Below, piece by piece: positions 17,960 to 26,618 of a DNA stretch of 41,056 bases. A program made the translations under genes and the position numbers. The notes below the pieces were generated by a model. It was given only the letters and a program-made list of their open reading frames with translations, was not told the origin of the DNA and made no database searches. How positions within the stretch are numbered: the first letter of the stretch is position 1; each line of letters opens with the position of its first letter. The DNA comes from UBA7328 sp002471345 (lineage in GTDB: Bacteria > Bacteroidota > Bacteroidia > Chitinophagales > Saprospiraceae), in assembly GCA_964011275.1 (NCBI GenBank), contig CAXGOB010000047.1:1-41056 (forward strand). Direction: 5' to 3'.

Positions 17960-19105
17960 ATGACATTTGACCAAGTTGTAGGACAAAAAGAGCTTCTCAA
18001 TCAGTTAAAAAAATTGGTGGATGAGGATAAGATGCCTCATGCCATTTTTCTAAAAGGGCAGTCTGGTTATGGACCTTTAGCAATAGCTCTGGCGATTTCC
18101 TCTTATATTTTAACTCCAAAAAAAGAAAGAGAAAACCTATCTGAATCTAAATCCTATCAAAAGGCAACAAAATACATTCATCCGGATTTAAATTTCGCCT
18201 TCCCAGTTGTGAAAAACAACGCGAAAAAAAGAGCTGAAACTACTTCAAAAGATTTCATAAATGAATGGAGAACAATATTGTCCAAAGATGGCTATCAGTC
18301 TCATTCTGAATGGATAATCTCCATAAGTTCTTCCACAAGTGTCGGTGACATTAATGTTTCTGAGTGCAATCAAATTATTAGCAATCTCTCATTAAAACCC
18401 TTTGAATCTGAACATAAAGTTCAAATAATTTGGATGCCACAATACCTTGGAAACAATGGCAACAAATTACTCAAACTAATTGAAGAGCCCCCAAAAAATA
18501 GTATTATAATATTCGTAGGGAATTCTATTGATACAGTTTTAAAAACTATAACATCACGATGTCAAATCATCAACGTCCCTCGAATCTCAGATGAAACACT
18601 ACAACTTGCACTGGAGCACAAACACCAACTGGACTCTGAGATGGCTAAAAAGGTAAGTTTTTTAGCTGAAGGAAATTATAGCAAAGCAAAAACTCTTCTA
18701 TCTATAAAAGAAGACATCTCTCTTGATTTCATTCTAGAATGGTTAGAGATTGCCCGATCAAGAAGTGCTTTAGACATTAGAAACTGGATCAATAAATTTA
18801 TTGATTTAGGAAAAGAAGAACAAAAAGGTCTTTTAATCTATTTCCTAAAAACACTTAGAGAAGTTGTCCATATAAGATTTACAGGTATAGAAATGAGTAA
18901 ATTAAACAATAGAGAACGTATTATAATTCAAAAGAATGTAACTTTAAATAATTTGACGATTGAACATATCGGAGAGATTTCAGATGTCGTTAATGAAACA
19001 TATGTTCTCTTACAACGAAATGCGAACCCCAGAATACTTTTATTTCAAGGGTCGCTTCAGATAGGGAAGATTTTTAAAAAGAGCACTCTGGCAACAGAGG
19101 TTTAA
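17960..19105 (+). CDS. holB: DNA polymerase III delta' subunit
   Basis: The clamp-loader subunit helps load the sliding clamp during replication. The product starts MTFDQVVGQKELLNQL, the family-typical N-terminus. A longer frame from 17927 exists but its extra 11 residues do not look family-like. Visible features are the degenerate P-loop GQSGYGPLA (no Lys, as expected for the non-hydrolysing subunit), HPDLNFAFPV, the EEPP segment near residue 175, and the SRC arginine-finger motif TSRCQI near 197. The Cys residues of the usual zinc module just after the P-loop are absent (ENLSESKSYQKATKYIHPD). It is followed 15 bases later by ricT, its common partner in this phylum. Confidence 0.9.
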   Translation: MTFDQVVGQKELLNQLKKLVDEDKMPHAIFLKGQSGYGPLAIALAISSYILTPKKERENLSESKSYQKATKYIHPDLNFAFPVVKNNAKKRAETTSKDFINEWRTILSKDGYQSHSEWIISISSSTSVGDINVSECNQIISNLSLKPFESEHKVQIIWMPQYLGNNGNKLLKLIEEPPKNSIIIFVGNSIDTVLKTITSRCQIINVPRISDETLQLALEHKHQLDSEMAKKVSFLAEGNYSKAKTLLSIKEDISLDFILEWLEIARSRSALDIRNWINKFIDLGKEEQKGLLIYFLKTLREVVHIRFTGIEMSKLNNRERIIIQKNVTLNNLTIEHIGEISDVVNETYVLLQRNANPRILLFQGSLQIGKIFKKSTLATEV

Positions 19106-19120
19106 TATAAATATTGAAAA

Positions 19121-20437
19121 ATGGGATGTGCTGGATGTTCCGTAGGAATGGACGGAGTCCCCAAAGGATGTGGTAGCAACGGACACTGCACCTCAGGGGG
19201 ATGTAACAAAATGAATACCTTCGATTGGTTATCTGCACTAGATGTACATGATCCTACCGAATATAAAATGGTCGAGGTTAGTTTTAAAAATGGTGCGCGC
19301 AAAGACTTTTTTAAGAAAACAGATTATTCTAATGCCGAAACAGGTGACCTAGTTGTTGTAGAATCAAATAGTGGTCTAGACATTGGAAGAATCACCCTTT
19401 CAGGAGAGCTGGTTCGTCTTCAAATGAAAAAGAAAAAGGTTTCTGAAGATAGTGTTTCACATGGTATAGTAAGGAAAGCTCATGACAGGGATATAGAAAA
19501 ACTTGATTTTGCTAGATCTAAGGAAAGGGATAGTATGATTCGAGCACGAGCAATAGCTCGAACTCTAGATCTTGACATGAAAATAGGTGATGTTGAGTTT
19601 CAAGGTGATGGAAGAAAAGCTACCTTTTATTACACTGCTGAAGGTAGAATTGATTTTAGGGAACTTGTAAGAAATTTTGCCAAAGAATTCAAGGTAAAAA
19701 TAGAGATGCGGCAGATAGGGTCTAGGCAAGAATCAGCTCGTATCGGGGGAGTTGGGGCATGTGGCCGAGAATTATGTTGCAGTACTTGGCTCTCTGATTT
19801 CAAATCAGTAACCACTACTGCAGCCAGATATCAAAATCTAGCAATAAATCAGACCAAGCTTTCAGGACAATGTGGTAGACTTAAGTGTTGTCTTAACTAT
19901 GAACTAGATACTTACCTTGATGCATTAAAAGGATTTCCCAAGCATGTAGATAGGCTTCAGACTGAAGAAGGAACAGCCGAGCTTATGAAGACAGATATCT
20001 TCAAAGGGATCATGTTTTATATATTAAAATCTGAAAGAAGGCGTGGCACAGTTGTAGCGGTTACCAAAGAGAGGGTTGCTGAAATCAAAACTCTAAATGA
20101 TAAAGGTAAAAAACCAGATAAATTATTGGGTGCTGTCTCTTCCGGTTGGATTCCTGGAGAAAGCTCACCTGATGGTGATGAGATAGAATTTGCTGATGTG
20201 ACAGGTGAGATAGAACTTCCAGAAATTAAAAAGAAAAGAAGAAAAGGAAAAGGTGGAAAGAACTATAAAGGAAGCAGGAATTCTAGAAATAATAAATCAA
20301 GAGGAAAAAATGGCCCTAAAGGAGAAAGAGGAAAGGAATCAGGTCAAGAGAAGTCAAGTAATAATAATAAGATGAGGAGAAACAAACCTTCATCTAAAAA
20401 GAGACCTAATAATAATAAATCAAAGAATAAGGAATAA
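19121..20437 (+). CDS. ricT: PSP1-domain iron-sulfur regulatory protein RicT
   Basis: RicT (YaaT) is part of the RicA-RicF-RicT complex in Bacillus, which affects mRNA processing. The 438-residue protein has a Cys-rich N-terminus (CAGCSVGMDGVPKGCGSNGHC). The PSP1 core spans about 50-290 and includes GGVGACGRELCCSTWLSDF and LSGQCGRLKCCLNYEL. Residues from about 370 form a very basic Lys/Arg/Asn/Gly-rich tail that looks disordered and may bind RNA. In this phylum it usually follows holB, as here. The lpdA start codon follows two bases after its stop, so translation is probably coupled. Confidence 0.9.
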   Translation: MGCAGCSVGMDGVPKGCGSNGHCTSGGCNKMNTFDWLSALDVHDPTEYKMVEVSFKNGARKDFFKKTDYSNAETGDLVVVESNSGLDIGRITLSGELVRLQMKKKKVSEDSVSHGIVRKAHDRDIEKLDFARSKERDSMIRARAIARTLDLDMKIGDVEFQGDGRKATFYYTAEGRIDFRELVRNFAKEFKVKIEMRQIGSRQESARIGGVGACGRELCCSTWLSDFKSVTTTAARYQNLAINQTKLSGQCGRLKCCLNYELDTYLDALKGFPKHVDRLQTEEGTAELMKTDIFKGIMFYILKSERRRGTVVAVTKERVAEIKTLNDKGKKPDKLLGAVSSGWIPGESSPDGDEIEFADVTGEIELPEIKKKRRKGKGGKNYKGSRNSRNNKSRGKNGPKGERGKESGQEKSSNNNKMRRNKPSSKKRPNNNKSKNKE

Positions 20438-20439
20438 TA

Positions 20440-21828
20440 GTGAGTTTTGATGTAGCAATTATCGGCGCAGGTCCGGGAGGATATGTAGCTGCGATCAGGT
20501 GTGCCCAATTGGGAATGAGAGTAGCCTTAATAGAGAAAGAGAGTACACTTGGAGGCACATGTCTCAATGTAGGATGTATTCCATCCAAGGCATTATTGGA
20601 TTCATCTGAGCACTTTCATGCCGCTGTAGAAAAGTTTGCGGATCATGGCATTAAAATCAATGTCCCCAAGGTCGACATGCCTCAGATGATAAAACGTAAA
20701 GACGAAGTAGTAGATGTAACTGTCAAAGGCATTGACTACTTAATGAAAAAGAATAAAATTGAGGTTATTCAGGGTCATGGGTCCTTTGTAGACTCCACCA
20801 CACTTAAAGTTGGTGACCAAGAGATAAAAGCAAAAAATATAATAATTGCCACCGGATCAGAACCGATTTGCCCTCCTTCATTTAATTATGACGGAAAAAG
20901 AGTGATTACATCCACAGAGGCTCTAAATATTACTAAAGTGCCAAAGAAAATGGTGGTAATCGGAGCTGGTGTAATTGGGCTAGAATTAGGAAGTGTCTAT
21001 GCTCGTTTGGGCACAGCTGTGGAAGTCGTAGAATTCCAAAAACACATTCTAGGAGAAATGGACACTGATGTTTCAAAGGAAATGCGCAGATCGTTGAAAA
21101 AATTGGGAATAAAGTTCCATTTGAGTCATAAGGTGACAACTGTCAATTCTACGAAAACTAAAGTATCTGTAGAGGTTGAGAAAAAAGATGGTGGTGATGG
21201 ATTTACAATAGATGCCGATTTTTGTCTTGTTGCAATAGGAAGAAAAGCATATACCGATGGTTTGGCATTAGACAAGGTCGGAATTCCATCCGATGATAAA
21301 GGGAGAATAGACATCAATGGTCACTTCCAAACCAATCTACCAAATGTATATGCCATTGGCGATGTAGTAAAAGGACCGATGTTGGCTCACAAGGCCGAAG
21401 AAGAAGGTGTTTATGTTGCAGAATATTTAGCTGGGCAGAAACCCCATATTAATCATCACTTGATTCCTGGAGTGGTATATACATGGCCAGAAGTGGCTTC
21501 TGTAGGATCTACAGAGGAAGCTCTGAAAGAAAAAGGCACCCCTTATAAAGTGGGAAAGTTTCCAATGAAAGCCTTGGGCAGATCAAGAGCAAGCATGGAC
21601 ACAGAAGGAGTGATAAAAGTCCTAGCGCATAAAGACACAGATGAAATATTAGGAGTGCACATGGTAGGTGCACGAGCAGCAGATCTCATCATGGAAGCTG
21701 TGGCTTTGATGGAATTCAGGGGTTCAGCTGAAGATATGTCTCGTATATGTCATCCTCATCCCACTTACTCAGAGGCAGTAAAAGAGGCTGCATTAGCAGC
21801 GACTGGCAATAGAGCTATTCATATTTAA
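20440..21828 (+). CDS. lpdA: dihydrolipoyl dehydrogenase (E3)
   Basis: E3 reoxidises dihydrolipoamide in pyruvate and 2-oxoglutarate dehydrogenase and in glycine cleavage, using FAD and NAD+. The 462-residue protein has the FAD-binding IIGAGPGGYVAA motif (residues 7-18). The redox disulfide is Cys41/Cys46 in GGTCLNVGCIPSK, and the NAD-binding motif is VVIGAGVIGLELGSVY near 170. FAD motif TNLPNVYAIGDVV lies near 295-310, and the catalytic His-Glu pair is in CHPHPTYSEAVKEA near 440. The start is GTG, two bases after ricT. The neighbouring E1/E2 genes are not in the window; lipA at 7096 makes the cofactor. Confidence 0.96.
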   Translation: MSFDVAIIGAGPGGYVAAIRCAQLGMRVALIEKESTLGGTCLNVGCIPSKALLDSSEHFHAAVEKFADHGIKINVPKVDMPQMIKRKDEVVDVTVKGIDYLMKKNKIEVIQGHGSFVDSTTLKVGDQEIKAKNIIIATGSEPICPPSFNYDGKRVITSTEALNITKVPKKMVVIGAGVIGLELGSVYARLGTAVEVVEFQKHILGEMDTDVSKEMRRSLKKLGIKFHLSHKVTTVNSTKTKVSVEVEKKDGGDGFTIDADFCLVAIGRKAYTDGLALDKVGIPSDDKGRIDINGHFQTNLPNVYAIGDVVKGPMLAHKAEEEGVYVAEYLAGQKPHINHHLIPGVVYTWPEVASVGSTEEALKEKGTPYKVGKFPMKALGRSRASMDTEGVIKVLAHKDTDEILGVHMVGARAADLIMEAVALMEFRGSAEDMSRICHPHPTYSEAVKEAALAATGNRAIHI

Positions 21829-21985
21829 TATAAGCATAGGCTAATATTGTGTAAGTGATTTTTAAACATTTCTACAAAATCACATTGCCCCGCATCTTTA
21901 AATAAAGAAGAGCCATTCTGTAAACCTTGCTAGAACATTAATTCTCGGCTGGTCTGCTTAATGAGCAAATAAAAATATTCAAACT

Positions 21986-22078
21986 ATGGAAATCACTCCT
22001 ACTGTTAATGCCATTCCTATGCTTCTTATTGGGTTTCTAATAATTGCATATTATTTGTGGTACAACAATTTTTTCTAA
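21986..22078 (+). CDS. possible 30-residue membrane peptide
   Basis: An ATG opens a 30-codon frame ending in TAA. It begins MEITPTVNAIP and continues with one membrane-spanning stretch, MLLIGFLIIAYYLWYNN, ending FF. It lies in the gene-poor stretch between lpdA and the tonB pseudogene. Single-span microproteins of this size exist, but this one is not recognised. It could also be a scrap of a decayed gene. The 157 bases between lpdA and this frame contain an imperfect promoter-like TAATATTG near 21843. They also contain an eight-base inverted repeat (GTGATTTT/AAAATCAC, 21855-21883) of unknown meaning. Confidence 0.3.
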   Translation: MEITPTVNAIPMLLIGFLIIAYYLWYNNFF

Positions 22079-22080
22079 AA

Positions 22081-22871
22081 ATGAACCGACCCCAATTAAA
22101 GAATGGTAAAAAAAAATTGGATTCAAAATAGAACGAAATAACCAGAAGTCAACGATTTTCAATATAGATCCATTTTCTTCAAAATGTGGCTTATAGGAGT
22201 TTTATACTTCACTTTAATGGCTTTCTTATGGACCAGTTATGATACCAATGATTCACATTTCGTTTTTGAAATTTGGGATTCTAAAGAATAAGAAATAGAA
22301 CCTCCTCGAACGATGAACCTTCCTAATCCTCCACTCTGTCCCCTACCTCCAATAAAAAAAGAAGTCCCAGAAGAAACTCCCATCGACGAACCTAAATTTT
22401 TGGATATGAGCATAACGGAAGATGAGGAGATCAAAACGGTTAATAAATAAAACTTATGCTCACTCCACTGCCGTCTAAGGATGAAGAAGGTTTAGAAGAA
22501 GTAAGATCGTATTCAGAGAAAATGCCAGAGTTTCCAGGCCATGATAGTGGAAATAAAGCAAAAAGAAAAAGTGTAGAGATAAAAAGTTACTTCAGTATCT
22601 AGATAAAAATCTCAAATATCCCATTGTCGCCAAAGAAAACGGAACAGGAGGAAAACTGATAGTCAAGTTCTTAGTGATTACTGATGGAAGTGTATTAGAT
22701 GCTGAAATTTTGAGAGATATAGGTCGCGGTTTTGGTAAAGTTTAATTAGATGTAGTTAATAGCATGAATGATATACCAAGTAAATGGAATCCAGTTAGAC
22801 ATGGAGGCAAAGCGGTAAGAATTAAATTCACCATGCCTATTACGTTTAAGCTAAATTGGCCTTACCATTAA
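22081..22871 (+). pseudogene. tonB: energy transducer TonB, pseudogene
   Basis: The parts of a TonB protein occur in order but in several frames with internal stops. A membrane anchor region reads FFKMWLIGVLYFTLMAFLW. A Pro-rich stretch reads PPRTMNLPNPPL and then KKEVPEETPIDEPKFLD. The C-terminal domain includes MPEFPG, then LLQYLDKNLKYPIVAKENG, KLIVKFLVITDGSVLDAEIL and RIKFTMPITFKLNWP. In-frame TAA codons follow WDSKE, TVNK and GRGFGKV. There is also a frame change between MPEFPG and LLQYL. With at least three stops and two frames, it cannot make a full protein. The C-terminal domain remains easy to recognise, so the decay may be fairly recent. Confidence 0.85.
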
Positions 22872-23006
22872 AAATATGTTTGTCAGCCAAAACTAATTGC
22901 TGCACAGTTATTCATCTTACCCTAAATACCATTTACTCTGCTATCAGTCTTCGAGCAACTTTAATATCCGAATCTACGTTTTGGATAGATAATAGTGTAT
23001 TCTAAG

Positions 23007-24812
23007 ATGAAGCAAGTTTTACTTTTTATTTTTCTGTTGACAAGCAGTATGTCTTTGTTCTCTCAAAAAGAGGCCAAACTGGCTCAATATTATTATCAAT
23101 CAGGAGAATATGAGAAGTCTGGCCAACTTTACAAAAAGCTTTCTGATCAGAATGGCTATAATGACTACTACTTCGGAAGGTTCATAGAATCGCTTCTTGC
23201 CCTTGAAGAATACGCTACAGCTGAAGCTGCCATCAATTCTCAACTTAAGAAAATGCCGTCAACCGTTCAGCTATATGTTGCTCTAGGAAACATATATGAA
23301 CGCCAGGCTGAACTTGAGCGAGCAGATGAAACTTATATTCTAGCAATATCAAAATTACCTAATAATCGAGGCCAGATTAACTCTCTCGGCAATTCTTTTA
23401 CTAGGCTTAATAAATTTGACTATGCATTAAAAGTGTATGAAAAAGGAGTAGAGCTTCTCAAAGATGAAAGCCTTTTCGCTTACAACTTATCAGATCTTTA
23501 TCGGCGAAAAGGAGAGACTGAAAAGATGATCCACTATTATCTCCGTAGCCATATGGCTGATATGAGTAGAATCACCTCTGTACAAAATCATTTTAACAGA
23601 TATCTATATGGTGAAGATGAATATGAGATATTGAGATCCAAGTTGTATGAATTTCTACAAAATGATCCTGAGAATATCTTCTTTCCAGAAATGATACAAT
23701 GGGTTTTCATACAAAACAAGGAATATAGTAAAGCATTGCGTCAAGCTCGTGCCTTAGATATGAGACTTTCTGAGAATGGCAATCGTGTCTTTCGTATGGC
23801 TCAAATTGCCTCCAATGACAAAGACTATGATACTGCCATAAAAGCATTTAGCTATATAATTGAGAATAAAGGTCAAGCAAATAGCTTTTATATAGATGCC
23901 AAAAAGGAGCTTCTTAAAACGAAAAGAAAGAAAATAATTCAAGATCCATTCCATTCAAAAGAGTCTCTCATAGATCTCAAAACAGAATATGTGAAATTCC
24001 TAGATGAGTTTGGGAGAAATAATCGAACAGCACTAATTATCAGTGCTTTAGCAGAACTAGAAGCGCTATACTTGTCGAATACAACTGCAGCCATATCAAT
24101 CTTAAAAAACCTCATAGAGTTTAAAGGACTAAATAAGATTATTCAGGCAAATGCCAAACTAAGTCTTGCTGATTATTACCTCATTCAAGGAGAAAACTGG
24201 GAATCAACTCTTCTTTATTCTCAAGTTGATAAGTCTTTTAGAGAAGGTTATTTAGGAGAGAATGCTAGATACAAGAATGCAAAGCTCTCATACTACATTG
24301 GTGACTTCGAGTGGGCACAAGAACAATTTGGCATACTAAAATCAGCTACAACCAAGCTAATCTCCAATGATGCTATTGAATTATCAGTATTTATAATGGA
24401 CAATGCTAATCTAGATACTACTTATGCCCCTCTTAAAATGTATGCAGAGGCTGAACTTCTAGTTTTTCAAAACAAATTTGAAGAAGCCAAAAATAAATTG
24501 GATGATTTAGTAACAAAGTTTCCTGGGCATACACTTCAAGATGATGTTTTATATTCTAAAGGTTTGATTGATTTAAATCAAAAGAATTATGATTCTGCTG
24601 CTTCATATTTTGAAATAGTGGTAAAGAATCATTCTGAAGAAATTAGAGGTGACAATGCTCTATTCAAACTTGCACAAATGCAAGAGACCGTGTTTGAAGA
24701 CATTGAAAAAGCAAAAGAGCTATATCAACGTCTTTTCATAGACTTCACTGATAGCACATTTGCTATTGAAGCCAGAAAGAGATATCGTATTTTGCGTGGC
24801 GATGATATCTAA
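23007..24812 (+). CDS. secreted TPR-repeat protein
   Basis: I chose ATG at 23007, which gives the signal peptide MKQVLLFIFLLTSSMSLFSQ; a GTG at 22995 is also in frame. The mature protein of about 580 residues consists of helical repeats, many of the tetratricopeptide type: AQYYYQSGEYEKSGQLYKKL, LYVALGNIYERQAELERADE, SLGNSFTRLNKFDYALKVYE, LYSKGLIDLNQKNYDSAASY. It is probably periplasmic or on the outer membrane, where such proteins act as assembly scaffolds. No specific partner can be named. The site-2 protease gene begins 17 bases downstream, so the two may be co-transcribed. A near-promoter, TACGTTTTG, lies at 22975. Confidence 0.85.
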   Translation: MKQVLLFIFLLTSSMSLFSQKEAKLAQYYYQSGEYEKSGQLYKKLSDQNGYNDYYFGRFIESLLALEEYATAEAAINSQLKKMPSTVQLYVALGNIYERQAELERADETYILAISKLPNNRGQINSLGNSFTRLNKFDYALKVYEKGVELLKDESLFAYNLSDLYRRKGETEKMIHYYLRSHMADMSRITSVQNHFNRYLYGEDEYEILRSKLYEFLQNDPENIFFPEMIQWVFIQNKEYSKALRQARALDMRLSENGNRVFRMAQIASNDKDYDTAIKAFSYIIENKGQANSFYIDAKKELLKTKRKKIIQDPFHSKESLIDLKTEYVKFLDEFGRNNRTALIISALAELEALYLSNTTAAISILKNLIEFKGLNKIIQANAKLSLADYYLIQGENWESTLLYSQVDKSFREGYLGENARYKNAKLSYYIGDFEWAQEQFGILKSATTKLISNDAIELSVFIMDNANLDTTYAPLKMYAEAELLVFQNKFEEAKNKLDDLVTKFPGHTLQDDVLYSKGLIDLNQKNYDSAASYFEIVVKNHSEEIRGDNALFKLAQMQETVFEDIEKAKELYQRLFIDFTDSTFAIEARKRYRILRGDDI

Positions 24813-24829
24813 AACCACACTTAAACAAA

Positions 24830-25939
24830 GTGCTCAGTAACAAACAGTCTTTCCATTTAACAACCGTTTCTGGAATTCCAATTTTAATCCATTGGACCTT
24901 TGGACTTTTCATAGCATTTATACTTTATACTGCTTGGAGTAATAATTTTTCCACTTCAGACGGGTTTTGGTTTGTAATGTTTGTGTGCATTCTATTCTTT
25001 TTCGTGGTACTTCATGAATTAGGGCATGCCATGGCTGCCAAAAGATATGGCATAAAAACCAAGGACATAATAATATCGCCTATTGGTGGCATAGCTAGAC
25101 TTATGGATATACCACGGAAACCAAGTAATGAGCTCGTAGTAGCTCTAGCCGGGCCCGCAGTAAACGTATTACTCGCTTTGCTTTTCCTATTAATCCTGCT
25201 CCCATTCACTCGAGATATGTTCCCTAAAGAGCAAAGTATGAACTTGATTACAGCTCCTATAGATTATATCCGCTATCTCTTAATTATAAATGTCACATTA
25301 GTCATATTTAATATGATACCTGCTTTTCCTATGGATGGAGGGAGAGTGTTTCGAGCCCTCATGGCTTACATGATGCCAAGGCTAAAAGCGACATATGTAG
25401 CAATGATAGTCGCAAGAATTTTTGCTGTTTTATTTATTGGATTTGGCATTTACTCTTCTCATTTGGTCCTCACCTTGATAGGTGGATTCATTCTCTTTAC
25501 TTCAGGATCGGAATATCGTCAAGTATTTACAGATCATTTATTTGAAAGCAAAACAGCAAAAGATGTATTAATAAAGAATCCTATAATTCTTCAAGCCGAC
25601 TACTCTTTTTTACAAGTTTTTGAACGAGCCTCAACAAATCAAGGTAACTATCCTGTAAATGATATTAATGGAAATAATCTTGGAGTTCTTACTAGTCCTG
25701 CCATATCCTTTGCGAGAAAGAACAAATTAAAAAATGAATCAATACTTCGTTATGTTTCTAATGTCCATGGCAGAGTAGATGATCATCTTAAGCTAAAAAC
25801 TGTATTCTCACTTATGGATACAAATGGCTGGTACACAGCAGATGTGATATCTAAAGAGTCAAATATAATAGGATTGCTAGATCGTACAAGCCTGGAACAA
25901 TTCATTAAGACTCATAATACCAAGAAATGGATTTCTTAG
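24830..25939 (+). CDS. site-2 protease family membrane metalloprotease (M50) with CBS-like C-terminus
   Basis: This intramembrane zinc protease type cleaves transmembrane substrates. The 369-residue protein has the zinc site His62-Glu63-His66 in VLHELGHAMAA. The third ligand is in NMIPAFPMDGGRVFRAL near 162-178, preceded by VVALAGPAVNVLLALL. Several membrane segments fill residues 15-235. The C-terminal part (about 245-365) resembles a CBS pair (TAKDVLIKNPIILQADYSF ... ISKESNIIGLLDRTSLEQF). The start is GTG, 17 bases after the TPR gene. The substrate is unknown. Confidence 0.9.
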   Translation: MLSNKQSFHLTTVSGIPILIHWTFGLFIAFILYTAWSNNFSTSDGFWFVMFVCILFFFVVLHELGHAMAAKRYGIKTKDIIISPIGGIARLMDIPRKPSNELVVALAGPAVNVLLALLFLLILLPFTRDMFPKEQSMNLITAPIDYIRYLLIINVTLVIFNMIPAFPMDGGRVFRALMAYMMPRLKATYVAMIVARIFAVLFIGFGIYSSHLVLTLIGGFILFTSGSEYRQVFTDHLFESKTAKDVLIKNPIILQADYSFLQVFERASTNQGNYPVNDINGNNLGVLTSPAISFARKNKLKNESILRYVSNVHGRVDDHLKLKTVFSLMDTNGWYTADVISKESNIIGLLDRTSLEQFIKTHNTKKWIS

Positions 25940-25941
25940 GA

Positions 25942-26448
25942 CTATAAACCTAATTTTGCTTTTACTTCAACCATTAGATTGTCAGCATCTTTAGCAAAAA
26001 GTAAACCTCCTACACTTCCATCAAAAATCATGGTATAACCATTTGATTTTCCAATCTCCTCTACAACATCCCTTACTTTTTGAAGGATTGGCTCATATAA
26101 CTCCTGTTTTTTGGCTCCAAGAAGTTGTTGAACTTCAGCAGCATACTGTTGGATTTCTTGCTGTTGCTGTCCTAGAGCAGATTCCTTTTGTTGCATCTGA
26201 AGACCTGTAAGCGTCCCACCTTGAGCTTCTGTAACATACTTGTTGTATTCAATCTGAAATGCCTTTTCCATCGTTTCACCTTTTGTCATAAGGGTCTTTT
26301 GGTAAGTTTCAAGTTGAGAGTCAGCAGTCTTAACTTGTGGCATGGCTATTAACAATTCAGTTGAATTGATATAAGCATATTTCTGACTTAAACCTGTAGT
26401 GATAAATACTACAGCGAAAAGTATAGATAAAAGATATGATTTTGTCAT
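25942..26448 (-). CDS. OmpH/Skp-family periplasmic chaperone
   Basis: Skp-type proteins hold unfolded outer-membrane proteins in the periplasm before BamA inserts them. The 168-residue product has a signal peptide (MTKSYLLSILFAVVFITTGLSQ). The small head strand YAYINSTELL is followed by a long Gln/Glu/Lys-rich helical arm (about residues 35-120, including ESALGQQQQEIQQYAAEV). The C-terminal strand region is GYTMIFDGSVGGLLFAKDADN. It lies downstream of bamA on the same strand and has its own promoter. It is convergent with the protease gene, with two bases between stops. Confidence 0.9.
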   Translation of the reverse strand: MTKSYLLSILFAVVFITTGLSQKYAYINSTELLIAMPQVKTADSQLETYQKTLMTKGETMEKAFQIEYNKYVTEAQGGTLTGLQMQQKESALGQQQQEIQQYAAEVQQLLGAKKQELYEPILQKVRDVVEEIGKSNGYTMIFDGSVGGLLFAKDADNLMVEVKAKLGL

Positions 26449-26522
26449 TGTGTGTTTATTTCTTATTCACTACTAGATACTGCCTTAGGATATGAATCCA
26501 TAGAGCTGTCGAAAATAGGACG

Positions 26523-26530
26523 CAAAAGTA
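26523..26530 (-). promoter_or_regulatory. promoter -7 element for the OmpH-family gene
   Basis: The minus strand reads TACTTTTG, matching TAnnTTTG exactly, about 75 bases upstream of the gene start. No clear -33 TTG was found at the usual distance, so strength is uncertain. Confidence 0.45.
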
Positions 26531-26618
26531 TCATATTCGGCTTTTCTAAAAGAGTTTTTTAACCTAAGATTATGAAATTCAGATTGCCATGAACATTTTC
26601 ATAGCTGAAAGTCTCCAA

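Noticed and set aside
21855..21883. GTGATTTT/AAAATCAC inverted repeat after lpdA as a terminator
   Set aside because: The loop is 13 bases, the stem is AT-rich and no T-run follows, so termination is not supported.
22237..22434. 65-codon minus-strand frame in the lpdA-TPR gap
   Set aside because: It is antisense to the Pro-rich part of the tonB pseudogene, is low in complexity (Ser/Gly-rich) and has no supporting features.
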